Part shown: piece after piece, positions 1 to 8,528 of the stretch
How positions within the stretch are numbered: the first letter of the stretch is position 1
How the letters are laid out: every line of letters starts with the position of its first letter
Source of the DNA: Halomonas ventosae
GTDB lineage: Bacteria > Pseudomonadota > Gammaproteobacteria > Pseudomonadales > Halomonadaceae
DNA length: 64,000 nucleotides
Assembly (NCBI RefSeq): GCF_004361885.1
Contig: NZ_SNWH01000002.1
Coordinates: 1-64,000 of the forward strand
Reading direction: 5' to 3'
The notes under the pieces: model-generated
Seen by the model: the letters and a program-made list of their open reading frames with translations, nothing else
Told to the model about the DNA's origin: nothing
Databases searched by the model: none
Made by a program: the position numbers and the translations under genes

Positions 1-2
1 GA

Positions 3-167
3 CCCCACCAGTCCATGGGTTACCGAGCACCCGATGAGGTCTACCTGAGCGGCGTGGGTGGTGGTGCCTCCATACCCGATCACTTCGGGGGCCGAAGGGC
101 GACATCGCAGAACGAAGCAACAGGGCAGCGCTGTGCAGCTGCGAACATGGCCGAGGCATTAGCTTAA
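3..167 (+). pseudogene. IS3-family transposase, C-terminal end (cut by window edge)
   Basis: Reading frame 3 runs from the window edge to a TAA at 165-167 and gives a 54-residue tail containing HQSMGYRAPDEVYL. That motif is typical of the extreme C-terminus of IS3-family OrfB transposases (rve integrase domain). The element's right end appears to be the GGGGTCCA stretch finishing near 201, the usual kind of IS3 terminal sequence. The residues after the motif are longer and less familiar than in most relatives. Whether the copy is complete cannot be judged from this window. Confidence 0.6.
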
Positions 168-203
168 ATCCAGACAGATTCTGTCTTGACCGTGGGGTCC
201 ACT

Positions 204-317
204 TTAGAAGCGCTAGACGCCCTCAAGACCGAGTTGCACAAACGCTGCCCGGTATCGCGCGTGCTGCGTGAAGCGGGCGTGGACATCGTCGAGGACTGGC
301 GGGTGCGGGCTCTGTAG
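204..317 (+). pseudogene. OsmC-family protein, 3' remnant
   Basis: An open frame begins immediately after the IS3 terminus and ends at TAG 315-317. The 37 codons include LHKRCPVSRVLREAG and EDWRV, which resemble the C-terminal part (with the second redox cysteine) of OsmC/Ohr-like organic hydroperoxide proteins. The 5' part is missing, so the IS seems to have inserted into the gene or deleted up to it. The assignment rests on a short stretch. Confidence 0.4.
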
Positions 318-356
318 CTGCCGCACAACACGTGGGCCGCGCGGAGGGGTCCTTGG

Positions 357-374
357 AAAAAAGGCCAGGGCCTT
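357..374 (-). terminator. Intrinsic terminator, probably the original yicC terminator
   Basis: Read on the minus strand this is AAGGC-CCTG-GCCTT followed by a run of T (the A-run 357-362 on the plus strand). It lies 22 bp beyond the left att repeat. If the island is removed in silico by joining the two 27-bp repeats, this hairpin falls about 50 bp downstream of the yicC stop codon, in the right orientation to end yicC transcription. Confidence 0.5.
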
Positions 375-396
375 GATCCTGACGCTGGGGAGTGGC

Positions 397-423
397 CATC
401 ACTCGATATTCTGGATCTGCTCG
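397..423 (+). repeat. Left attachment repeat (attL core)
   Basis: This 27-bp sequence starts CATCACTCGATATTC and ends GGATCTGCTCG. It is identical to 27847-27873. It duplicates the last codons and stop of yicC plus two bases, but here it is not connected to a yicC reading frame. Confidence 0.85.
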
Positions 424-803
424 AAGAATAATAATTTAAAATCCTTAAAAACCAGATTCTTGCCTTAGTTTTTGTATCGATATTCGCCCAATACTACCCA
501 TTTTACTACCCATGGATAGAAACTTTATCTCTGATTGGCCCAATCGGTTACTACCCATGATTATAAACTGGGATAAGTGGGAAACTGGGAATCTCTGATC
601 CTTTTCCGATTTACCAACACCTTGTCTCAACCGAAAAAAACCTGTTGGCAAGTCTAGCAAGAGCGGCACTCCCGATGCACCACTGCGGATACACCGAAGT
701 TTGTACTGACAGAACAAACCTTTGATTTTATTAGATATTTTTGATTTTCCTCTTGCATATTTGAAACTTCGTGCGAGTATTTTAGAAAACGCAGGAGTTC
801 AAA
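424..803. other. AT-rich island end with integrase arm-site-like repeats, no gene
   Basis: No convincing coding sequence is present in this AT-rich stretch. It contains three perfect copies of TACTACCCA at 492-500, 504-512 and 549-557. The same 9-mer recurs at the right end of the island (27734-27742, with a near copy CACTACCCA at 27744-27752). These look like arm-type binding sites for the integrase or its excisionase. The promoter of the following lipoprotein gene must lie in the 3' part, but no clear -35/-10 pair could be chosen. Confidence 0.45.
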
Positions 804-1652
804 ATGACCAAGTTGAAGACCATTTGTTTTGCTGTAACTACAGCCGCGCTCGCGGGTTGCGCTGCCATGCCTCGACACTATGACGACGAATCATCCCGCG
901 CACTGAATCTGGCCCGTGCCGGCGGCCTCTACGATCAGGACCTGCGAGATTCACCAGACGGGACGCGCTCGTATCGAAAGGGTTTGTTGTTGAGCGCCCT
1001 CAACCTGGCCAGTCTGGCCACCTCATTAGATGCACCGCTTCGTCATCTTACCGGCACCCAGACACTGCTATTTAACGCCACCGATATCATGATGACGCCG
1101 GACAACCCTTCGGCGCGACCCAGCCTGATGGGCTGGATGCCGGAATCACTGGCGGCGAACGAGGATGACGCCTATGACCACTATGTTGCAGTCGTAGATG
1201 AGGCCATCACCCAGGCCGCCGAATCGATGGCAATTACTGCAACGAAACTCACAGACGTGAAGGCGCCGGAGATTGACGGGCACCCGCTCATGCTGTGGTC
1301 GGTAACAGCCGAGCGATATGGCTGTGCCGATAGCAACTGCATTATCGCCTACAACATCCAACAGCCGAATCACTGGAAGACACCACGCTATGTCATCGGT
1401 GGTGAAGCTGCCAGTTACAACATCGCTGCCAACCACCCCGAGAAATACTCCCGACTGGTATTTCGGCAGTCCGGCCATGAACGTACCTTTCCAGTAGATG
1501 AGTTCTACGGCGCTGTCAGCGCTGACATGCCTCCCTGGATAGTGATGTACTTTCCACCGAACACCGTGATCCAGGACGGCGAGCCGCTCCCCTATCCGGT
1601 GTTGTATGAACAGGGTCAACAGCTGATGTTCAGGGAGCCCGGCCATGAGTGA
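804..1652 (+). CDS. Hypothetical lipoprotein
   Basis: The product is 282 residues. It begins with a lipoprotein signal peptide whose lipobox reads LAGC around residues 16-19, so it should be exported and lipid-anchored. The mature part has no domain I recognise; it has a Cys pair (YGCADSNC) in the middle. The start is supported by AGGAG about 8 nt upstream. It overlaps the next gene by 8 bp, so the two are translationally coupled. First gene of the rightward cargo cluster; function unknown. Confidence 0.8.
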   Translation: MTKLKTICFAVTTAALAGCAAMPRHYDDESSRALNLARAGGLYDQDLRDSPDGTRSYRKGLLLSALNLASLATSLDAPLRHLTGTQTLLFNATDIMMTPDNPSARPSLMGWMPESLAANEDDAYDHYVAVVDEAITQAAESMAITATKLTDVKAPEIDGHPLMLWSVTAERYGCADSNCIIAYNIQQPNHWKTPRYVIGGEAASYNIAANHPEKYSRLVFRQSGHERTFPVDEFYGAVSADMPPWIVMYFPPNTVIQDGEPLPYPVLYEQGQQLMFREPGHE

Positions 1653-2058
1653 CTGGCACGATGAACTTGAGTTGGCACTGCTGCCGCTGGAGGACCTGAG
1701 AGTCGATAGCGTCTACATGACTTTTGTGATCAGCAATGCCCTGAGCGAGCGAGGCATCTTCCATCAGTGCCGGATCGGATCCGCGGAGGACCGACTGAGC
1801 CGAATGACCACCGCTCCCCATTGCTGGGTCGAGCTCGAACAGGGCTGGTGTATCGATCTCCGGCTCAGACAGTGGCTGGGCGATGAGGACGACCTCCCTC
1901 ATGGCGTATTCCAGCCAACCAACTACCCGCGAGCTCGATACCAAGGCACTGCGTTGGTGGTTCCACACCTGGACGTGGAAGATTTGAGGGCGATGACGAA
2001 CGATGCCTACAGCAAGGTGAAACTGCCGTGGCTGGCCGGGCAATCCGTAGCCGCCTGA
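1645..2058 (+). CDS. Hypothetical protein, weak transglutaminase-like motif
   Basis: 137 residues without signal peptide. The stretch HCWVELEQGWCIDL has the spacing of the His...Asp part of papain-fold transglutaminase-like proteins, but a nucleophilic Cys in the expected helix is not evident (a Cys lies in FHQC near residue 41). That likeness is only a hint. It overlaps the lipoprotein gene by 8 bp and ends about 70 bp before the next gene. A cytosolic partner of the lipoprotein is possible but unsupported. Confidence 0.7.
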   Translation: MSDWHDELELALLPLEDLRVDSVYMTFVISNALSERGIFHQCRIGSAEDRLSRMTTAPHCWVELEQGWCIDLRLRQWLGDEDDLPHGVFQPTNYPRARYQGTALVVPHLDVEDLRAMTNDAYSKVKLPWLAGQSVAA

Positions 2059-2127
2059 CGCCGGGCAAAACTTGCATTTTCTCAGGTTCTGGTAGCTTCA
2101 ATGTAAAGAACTATCGAGGACAAAGCC

Positions 2128-2517
2128 ATGGTGAGAGTGGCAAAAATCGCAGCAGTGGGGCTCACCGGGATCGGCGTTGTGGAGCTCGCCTTTAGGGGTA
2201 CCGAGGCAGCCCTTTACGCATGGTATCTATTGTTCGTGCTGTGGGTGGTCGTACTGTTCATTCGCTTCGCACTGGCCGTAGTCGGTGCTTACAAGACGTT
2301 TTTCGCCAAGGGACCCGATGGGGAAATGACGTTTCCTGAATTCGAACAAAAGATGGCGTCGTTCAGTCGAGGCAGTGATGAGGAGGCAACCGGCGCGGGC
2401 AACAAGGCAACTTCCGGCAACGGGAGCAATGGCGGTACAGATGGTTTCTTCGATGACGACAGAATCAACCAGATTTATCGAGCGGACGATCCGTTCGGGG
2501 AGTTTCTCGACTCTTGA
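2128..2517 (+). CDS. Hypothetical membrane protein
   Basis: 129 residues. One or two hydrophobic segments lie near residues 8-22 and 28-53 (AWYLLFVLWVVVLFIRFALAVV). They are followed by a charged region and a Gly/Asn/Ser-rich linker, and the protein ends in an acidic tail. This suggests an inner-membrane anchor with a flexible cytoplasmic tail. No family recognised. Its TGA coincides with the start of a 9-bp inverted repeat (2517-2525). Confidence 0.65.
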   Translation: MVRVAKIAAVGLTGIGVVELAFRGTEAALYAWYLLFVLWVVVLFIRFALAVVGAYKTFFAKGPDGEMTFPEFEQKMASFSRGSDEEATGAGNKATSGNGSNGGTDGFFDDDRINQIYRADDPFGEFLDS

Positions 2518-2587
2518 GGTGGTTCCTTATGGGTACAGATCAGGAGAACCAGAGGTTCGAACCCGGTAACGGCCACCAGAACCACCT
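2517..2587. repeat. Inverted repeat upstream of serine recombinase gene
   Basis: AGGTGGTTC (2517-2525) and GAACCACCT (2579-2587) form a perfect 9-bp inverted repeat separated by 53 bp. A further GAACCAC occurs at about 2607. Lying directly upstream of a resolvase/invertase gene, it could be part of a res-like recombination or regulatory site. The spacing is too long for a simple terminator. Confidence 0.35.
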
Positions 2588-2637
2588 AATCCAGACCAGC
2601 CAGAGAGAACCACTTATAACAGACTGAGGAACCGACG

Positions 2638-3270
2638 ATGTTTATTCGAGCCTACCTTCGGGCATCCACGCAGGAACAGAACGCGGAGCGAGCCCGGGAG
2701 TCACTGGTACAGTTCGCAGCCAACCACGGTCAGCGCATTGCGGCTTTCTATGTGGAGAACGTGTCCGGCGCCACCTTACACCGCCCCGAGCTGATGAAGC
2801 CGATTGCAGATTCCGGCGAGAGCGACATTGTGCTGGTCGAACAGATCGACCGGCTGGCTCGCCTCAAACAGAATGATTGGGACTCTCTCAAACAAAAACT
2901 GGCCGCCAAGCGGTTAGCCATCGTCTCCCCGGAATTACCGACCAGTTGGCTCGCCCTGGAAAAGAAGGACGACACCGGTTTCACCGACTCCATTCTACGA
3001 GCGGTCAACGCCATGATGCTCGACATGCTGGCTGCCGTGGCCCGCAAAGATTACGAAGACCGTCGGCGCCGGCAGTTCCATGGCATTCATAAAGCAAAAA
3101 CGGAGGGCAAGTACCAGGGGCGGCAACCAGACCTGAAGCGCAGACAGCACATCGCCAGCCTACTACGCAGTGGTCACAGCTACAGCGAGATCCAGGAGAT
3201 GCTGAGTTGCTCGCGGCACTTGATTGCGTCTGTCGCCAAAGAACAAAGACAGGCCGATGCTGTGGCCTGA
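2638..3270 (+). CDS. Serine recombinase (resolvase/invertase family)
   Basis: 210 residues. The N-terminal catalytic domain starts YLRAST with the nucleophilic Ser at position 10. It continues with VEQIDRLARL, the conserved Asp-Arg-Leu-Arg/Ser region. An HTH-like C-terminus (LLRSGHSYSEIQEMLSCSRHLIASV) resembles the HTH_7 domain. The size fits small resolvase/invertase enzymes. The target could be the nearby inverted repeats or another site of the island. The start is supported by GAGGAA upstream. Confidence 0.85.
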   Translation: MFIRAYLRASTQEQNAERARESLVQFAANHGQRIAAFYVENVSGATLHRPELMKPIADSGESDIVLVEQIDRLARLKQNDWDSLKQKLAAKRLAIVSPELPTSWLALEKKDDTGFTDSILRAVNAMMLDMLAAVARKDYEDRRRRQFHGIHKAKTEGKYQGRQPDLKRRQHIASLLRSGHSYSEIQEMLSCSRHLIASVAKEQRQADAVA

Positions 3271-3318
3271 AACCAACAAACTGCCCTCAAAGGGCCATCA
3301 ACCATTGGAGACCTGAAT

Positions 3319-3477
3319 ATGCTGAATCTATCTGCCACACTGATTGCATTCCTGAGCTTTGTCGCAGTTGTACTTTTTATCTGCGTTGTGGCCTACCGAA
3401 ACGCGGACCGTCTGGAAGCGTACGTAGAGCGCAAGTTCCGGAGGAAGGCGCACCGTCCTAACAGCGATCTGAAATAA
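3319..3477 (+). CDS. Small single-span membrane protein (52 aa)
   Basis: A short gene beginning MLNLSATLIAFLSF. It has one transmembrane helix (about residues 6-26) followed by a strongly basic tail (RKFRRKAHR) expected to stay in the cytoplasm. GGAG lies about 9 nt before the ATG. It sits 48 bp after the recombinase gene in the same direction. No homologue recognised; the clean hydrophobic/basic layout and ribosome site support a real gene. Confidence 0.5.
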   Translation: MLNLSATLIAFLSFVAVVLFICVVAYRNADRLEAYVERKFRRKAHRPNSDLK

Positions 3478-3576
3478 ATTCGGGGCAAACTGGTGTTCTT
3501 GCCCAAAACGGACAGTTCGAGAGCCGTGCCTACTGCGTCGTCCATGGCAGCATAATCGTGAAGTCGATATGAGGTT

Positions 3577-3933
3577 ATGCACATGACGGACAGAACAGCC
3601 ATGCTTCCCGAAAGCTTTCTATTTTTGCTGGGACAGGAAGAAAAGCGGAGGCAACAGCGGGAGGACGCGGGGCTTCCGGTTCTCACAATGCTGATCGACG
3701 CCGCTCATAGTGGGAGCGGCCAGGCCCGGCATATCCGGCGATTCCTGCTTGGCCTTTATAACGCGAGCCACTGGCCATTCGAGTTGAACCGGTTGAGGGC
3801 CTTGGATACCGAACTGCAACAGGCAGCCTTGCAGGTTCTGGCGCTGGATTGGAATGGCCGGGAAGTTCACACCTATGTGCCGGGTGGTGATGAGTTGTTT
3901 CAGGCTTGGTGGGAGTGGGAAGTGGGTACCTGA
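3577..3933 (+). CDS. Hypothetical protein, DUF7673-like
   Basis: 118 residues (a second Met follows two codons after the first). The segment GQARHIRRFLLGLYN followed by RALDTELQQAALQVL resembles a family common in plasmids and integrative elements that I recall as DUF7673, whose function is unknown. It is the last rightward gene and ends 33 bp from the convergent brxL stop codon. Confidence 0.65.
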   Translation: MHMTDRTAMLPESFLFLLGQEEKRRQQREDAGLPVLTMLIDAAHSGSGQARHIRRFLLGLYNASHWPFELNRLRALDTELQQAALQVLALDWNGREVHTYVPGGDELFQAWWEWEVGT

Positions 3934-3965
3934 CACCCCGCATCCCATTGCACTCCCGAGTGGAT

Positions 3966-6017
3966 CTATGGCTGTTTGATGAAGGTAACTTCGAAGGCTT
4001 TGCTAGACCGAAACTGCTGTAACCGGTTGGCAAAGGCGAAGGCTTCATTCATCTCGTAGTGCTGGAAGATGTCCAACCCTCGATCCAGCGATATCTTCCA
4101 GCCGTGGTCCGTAACGATATGACGGGCGTGAATGGTGCCGCTTTCGTCAAACGCCCAGGTGAAGTCGATGCCCACGGTGCGAGCGGATTCCTGGATTTTT
4201 TCAAAACTCTCGTCTTGCAGGTCACCCTTGAACTCGTCCCTGACGGTGACGAGGTGAACCTCCACTTCATCTTCTTCGGCCTTGTTCTTCACGATGGCTT
4301 CGAGAAACTCCATGAAATTGCGGATCTGGTAGAAAAGCCGGATGTAGGGGTCTGTGACGGTGATCTTGCTGGCTCCTTTCAGGTATGCGCCAAACAAGCC
4401 GTCGAATGAGATGCCCTTCTGATTTTCCTGGAAGGTCAGGTGCTTTTCTTCCAGTACTGGCTCGGGGGCATTCAGCTCTTCTGGCTCGACACCTTTAACG
4501 TCCGCTGTTGGCTCGGGTTCTACTCCCTCGTCATCAGGAGTCGAGACCGTCTGGTGGTAGTAGCCTGGGTACTCTTCCTCCTCAAGTGTCGTGACCAGTA
4601 TTTCCTGGCCTTGTTGATCCTGATAGGAAAAGCGTACTTCGCCGTAGGTGGTATCAATCCGCTGTAACTGGTCCTTGACCCGCTTGCGCCCCTCAATGGC
4701 AAAGCGCAGCACTTCTTCAACCTCTTCCCTGGTCGCTCCCCCCTGGGGGAACAGGATCTTCATCAAGCCGGAAAAGGTCTTGTTAATACCGTCCCGATCA
4801 CGGGTCGAGATATCCGAAGAAAGGGTAAAGTGCTCCTTATACTGGTCGGAGTAATCGTAGTTCCGCATCGAGCGCAGGATTTCTGCAAGGTAGTCCACCA
4901 CGAAGCCATAGCCGTCGGAGAACATCTCGCCCCGGATGATGTCGACCTCCCATCCCGGAATATAGAAGTGGATCCGGTCCAGAAAGGCAGAATCGTAGAA
5001 CTTGTCCGGCAGTTCATCGAACAGGTCTGAATGCTTCAGCATGTAAGGAACAGTGTGCCGGGTGTTCCCCACGAACACCATGGACGCCTCGGCGCCCAGG
5101 GTTTCCACGCCACGGGAGAAGGACTTGTTGGCCATGTAGTTCTTCATGATGTCGACCAGGGCCTTGTCGACTCGCTTCTGTTTACCGGCGAATTCGTCAA
5201 AGGCCACGCAATCCCAGTAGCCCACCAGGCCGATTTTGCCGCTGGAGTTATTCACAAACAGCTTGGGTACGGTGACTTCACCACCGGAAACCAGGATCCC
5301 ATGGGGCGAGAATTCGGAGTAAACGTGGGATTTACCCGTCCCCTTGGGGCCAAGTTCGATAAGGTTGTAGTTCCGCTCGCAGAACGGAATCAATCGGACC
5401 AGTTGCGTCAGCTTGCTGCGCCGTCCGAACATCTCCGGGTTAAAGCCGATACTCTGGATCAGCAGGTCAATCCACTCATCGGTGCTGAACTGCTGCCGCG
5501 CGGCAACGTAGGCGTCGTAGTCGAAGTGCGATAGCTGAATCGGCTTGAGGGTGGACAGAATCCAGGGGCTGACGTTCTGGTCTTCAGAAAATACGTATTC
5601 GATGTCCGCAATGCACCATACGCCGCTTACCAGCAGTTTGGGGTGGGCCTTGACGGTCCCAGAATCCACCAATACCTTCTTGATTCCCAGGTTGGAAAAC
5701 TGCGCCTCGTAGGCATCCGTCTTCTCATTCAGGGCCACACTGATCTTGTCGATAACCTTGTAGCGCCCCTTTTCCTTGATATTCGAGCGCACCAGTCCGG
5801 CCTCGTTCCGGTGGACATAGTGCTTGGCCAGAATCTCCTTGACCGTTTCAATCCCTGTTTTAATCGTGGCCTCGTCGTTAGTGGCGCAGTATTGGCCGAG
5901 CAGATACTCCAGCACGTATGAGGGAACGATGGCGTTGCCCTTGACCGTTTTCACCAGGTCTTTGCGCACCACCAACCCGGGGAAGTGTTCGTTGATCTTT
6001 TGGTCAAGCGTACTCAT
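3966..6017 (-). CDS. brxL: BREX protein BrxL (AAA+, with C-terminal MIT_C-like domain)
   Basis: 683 residues, last gene of the BREX operon. Walker A GPKGTGKS is at 223-230 and the Walker B segment (CVAFDEF) near 270, as in the Lon-like BrxL ATPase family, which forms DNA-bound ring assemblies needed for defence. An acidic Pro/Glu linker (about 490-530) leads to a last domain (about 552-683) resembling MIT_C, the phospholipase-D-like C-terminal domain of eukaryotic MITD1 (TDPYIR at the start, GWKISLDRGLDIF near the end). No Lon Ser-Lys protease dyad was seen in this C-terminal region. The gene begins 13 bp after pglZ. Confidence 0.93.
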   Translation of the reverse strand: MSTLDQKINEHFPGLVVRKDLVKTVKGNAIVPSYVLEYLLGQYCATNDEATIKTGIETVKEILAKHYVHRNEAGLVRSNIKEKGRYKVIDKISVALNEKTDAYEAQFSNLGIKKVLVDSGTVKAHPKLLVSGVWCIADIEYVFSEDQNVSPWILSTLKPIQLSHFDYDAYVAARQQFSTDEWIDLLIQSIGFNPEMFGRRSKLTQLVRLIPFCERNYNLIELGPKGTGKSHVYSEFSPHGILVSGGEVTVPKLFVNNSSGKIGLVGYWDCVAFDEFAGKQKRVDKALVDIMKNYMANKSFSRGVETLGAEASMVFVGNTRHTVPYMLKHSDLFDELPDKFYDSAFLDRIHFYIPGWEVDIIRGEMFSDGYGFVVDYLAEILRSMRNYDYSDQYKEHFTLSSDISTRDRDGINKTFSGLMKILFPQGGATREEVEEVLRFAIEGRKRVKDQLQRIDTTYGEVRFSYQDQQGQEILVTTLEEEEYPGYYHQTVSTPDDEGVEPEPTADVKGVEPEELNAPEPVLEEKHLTFQENQKGISFDGLFGAYLKGASKITVTDPYIRLFYQIRNFMEFLEAIVKNKAEEDEVEVHLVTVRDEFKGDLQDESFEKIQESARTVGIDFTWAFDESGTIHARHIVTDHGWKISLDRGLDIFQHYEMNEAFAFANRLQQFRSSKAFEVTFIKQP

Positions 6018-6029
6018 TGGCTATAACCC

Positions 6030-8528
6030 TCAGAAATCAAAATCGCTGGTAAAGGACCGCCGCATCAAATACCTGAGCGACTTGTATTCCTTGTAGTGGG
6101 AGGTGCCGGCGTGCTGTTCTTCCAGCTTCAGGAAAACCTCCTGGCCGTTGGCCTCGTCCGCCTTGCGGCTGAGCACAAAGCGCACCTGAAGCTCCCGCTC
6201 GCGGGGGTTCTCCGAGGTCAGGTCAAACGACAGTTCGTGACTGTCCGAAATCAACTCCCCTGACTGGGTATAAATCCCAGCCCGCAGGTGGCGAGGCTGT
6301 ACTTTCTCGGTAACCGGTCCGGACTGATACAAGGTGACGGCCAGTTGGCCGGAAGTGATCACCGAGCTGGCCCCACGCAGGATGTCCACCTCAACGGCGC
6401 TGACATCACTCTGGCGCTTCTTGTTAACCTTCAGGACCGGAATCACAACCTCCTGAAGGGATGCGCCGCCATGCACAAAGCGGCTGCCAGAGCCTTTAAG
6501 GCGCAGTCGGTTGATGGACTTGGGAATCTGCACTTCCATATCGCCATCCAGCCCAAGCTGCTCAGACGAGAAGTGATGGAAGGCCGGAGAGGCGGACAGC
6601 CCCTTACCCAGCACGAACCGACGGTCCCGGTAGCGAATATCATCGCCACAAACGACGTCACCCAGGAAGTCACTCTCATCCAGCTCACGGTTCTGGTAAA
6701 TAAAGCCATGGTCAGCGGTGATCAGCAGGTTATTGGCGTTGGCAGCCGTGAGCTTCTTGATCAGTCGAATCAGGTCATCCAGGGTTTGTTCTGCGGCTTC
6801 AAAGGCCTGCCCCTCTGAATGCATCTTGTCGCCGGTGTGATCGATGCGGTTGTGGTAGATGTACAGCACATCATTACCCTTGAGCAGCTCACGGCTGTCT
6901 TCCCGGTTGAGCTGCATAAAATCCTCCGCCTTGACGGCCTGGCCCCGACCATCCAAGGCGGCCTGCAGGATTTTGGTACGGTTGACCGTGCCCTGTGAGC
7001 TTTGGCCATCCACCAGTACCGTACCGGTATCGTTGTCGGCGATTGCCAGGGACTTGTTGGGCAGTAGCGCCGCCATACCGAGCTGGGTATAGCTGGGAAG
7101 GGTCGAGAGTGCCGGTTCAAGCTCCGCGCTGTAGCGATCTTCCTGCCGGATAAGGCCCAGCAGCTCATCACCAATCTCATAGCGCATGGCGTCGGAAATG
7201 ATCACGCAGATCCGTTTGTCCTTGCACAGGTACGGGCGAACCCAGTGCTCGAAAAAGGCTGTTTGCTGAACGACCGGATAGGCCTCCCAGCGCGGCGCGG
7301 CATCCACGTGAACCTGGAAGCCGTCGCCCAGCTTGAGCAGGTAGTTGTTGGAATACAAATTCTCCACCTGCTCACTGAGATCGCCCATTAACGATGCCTG
7401 GCCGGACATGCGCACATGGTAGGTAAATTTGCGGTAGAGCTGATCCAACTGGAACCAGGAACGGCTGTATCGCTGAACGCCGTCGGAGAGGCTGTCCATG
7501 GTGAGACGAGCCTCACCGAGCATCTGGACAAAACGGGCCGCAAACTCAATGGCTTCATACAGGTGGCGGAACTCCCCGTACCAGTGGCCCTGGCGCCGCT
7601 GCCGTACCCACAATGCCACATCGCCACTAGTGACCGTGCGGCCTACCACCGCCCGCACCAGGTCACTGATAATCTTCTGGTCGATTAGCCGGAAGTAATC
7701 CAGCTCAACCAGGTCCCGGAAGTCCCGCTTACCCAGATCCTGCTCAATGCCCAGCACCTCGGCACACTCGGCAGACAGGGTTTCAAACCCCTGCTCGAAC
7801 TGCCGGCTGTCTTTCCAGCGCTTGAGGAACACCAGGGCGTCGCCGGTCAGTTTGACATCGCCATCGGTACCCATGGCGTAGCAGGACTTGAACAGCTCGA
7901 TCACGAAATCGCGCAGGCTGGGTTCACTGGCCTCGTAGCCGTAGAAACGGGTCAGTTGCTCCCACAGGAAGCTGCCCAGACCACAGCGCTCAATCAGCCG
8001 GATGCCATCATCACGGTCTTCAGCCAGTTGCTGCAGCAGGGTTTCCACCACCGAGTCCATACGGGGCTCGCTACCGGCACACACGGCCAGCATCTTCAGG
8101 CGCAGCTGGCCGGCGGTATCGTCCGGCTTCAGCAACTTCTTCAGTGCCTCCTTGCGCTTGATCGCCTGAAAGAACTCCGTATGGGCCTGAGCTATCTCGG
8201 CGAACTCCAGGCCCAACTCCAACTCGGACAGCCAGATGGCCACCTGGTCGGTCCGGAACTCGCCGTGGGCCAGCTGTACGTCCAGCAACCAGTTGTCCAG
8301 ATCCTCCGGTTGTGGCCCTTCTTTGTACAGCAAGAATTTCTGTTCCGGTGCCTCCCGCAGGATGCGATGTTTCAGGCCGTACTCGTTGTTGGCGATCTCC
8401 AGCTTCTCCACGTCCGGAATGGAAACCGCCTCGAAGTCACTGCGCAGCTCTTGCTTGGTGTCGTACCAGAACACAACCCGGTGCTTATCGAAAAGCCTGC
8501 CCAGCGCATAATTGATTTGCTGGCTCAT
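6030..8528 (-). CDS. pglZ: BREX alkaline-phosphatase-superfamily protein PglZ
   Basis: 832 residues. The C-terminal half has the phosphatase-superfamily metal sites: SDAMRYE (446-451), YHNRIDHTGDK, and ITADHGF further on. PglZ is essential in all BREX types, although its substrate is unsettled. The ATG at 8528 was chosen because it overlaps the preceding TGA in an ATGA junction; the 12 in-frame codons upstream lie inside the DUF4276 gene. In a minimal type I operon pglZ follows pglX directly; here four extra genes intervene. Confidence 0.95.
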   Translation of the reverse strand: MSQQINYALGRLFDKHRVVFWYDTKQELRSDFEAVSIPDVEKLEIANNEYGLKHRILREAPEQKFLLYKEGPQPEDLDNWLLDVQLAHGEFRTDQVAIWLSELELGLEFAEIAQAHTEFFQAIKRKEALKKLLKPDDTAGQLRLKMLAVCAGSEPRMDSVVETLLQQLAEDRDDGIRLIERCGLGSFLWEQLTRFYGYEASEPSLRDFVIELFKSCYAMGTDGDVKLTGDALVFLKRWKDSRQFEQGFETLSAECAEVLGIEQDLGKRDFRDLVELDYFRLIDQKIISDLVRAVVGRTVTSGDVALWVRQRRQGHWYGEFRHLYEAIEFAARFVQMLGEARLTMDSLSDGVQRYSRSWFQLDQLYRKFTYHVRMSGQASLMGDLSEQVENLYSNNYLLKLGDGFQVHVDAAPRWEAYPVVQQTAFFEHWVRPYLCKDKRICVIISDAMRYEIGDELLGLIRQEDRYSAELEPALSTLPSYTQLGMAALLPNKSLAIADNDTGTVLVDGQSSQGTVNRTKILQAALDGRGQAVKAEDFMQLNREDSRELLKGNDVLYIYHNRIDHTGDKMHSEGQAFEAAEQTLDDLIRLIKKLTAANANNLLITADHGFIYQNRELDESDFLGDVVCGDDIRYRDRRFVLGKGLSASPAFHHFSSEQLGLDGDMEVQIPKSINRLRLKGSGSRFVHGGASLQEVVIPVLKVNKKRQSDVSAVEVDILRGASSVITSGQLAVTLYQSGPVTEKVQPRHLRAGIYTQSGELISDSHELSFDLTSENPRERELQVRFVLSRKADEANGQEVFLKLEEQHAGTSHYKEYKSLRYLMRRSFTSDFDF

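Noticed and set aside
445..878. Two short minus-strand open frames near attL
   Set aside because: They lie in an AT-rich attachment region, overlap the lipoprotein start, and have no ribosome sites or recognisable sequence.
2540..2582. Possible tRNA remnant with GGTTCGAACCC T-loop-like sequence and a following CCA
   Set aside because: The flanking T-stem positions do not pair and no anticodon arm is present upstream.
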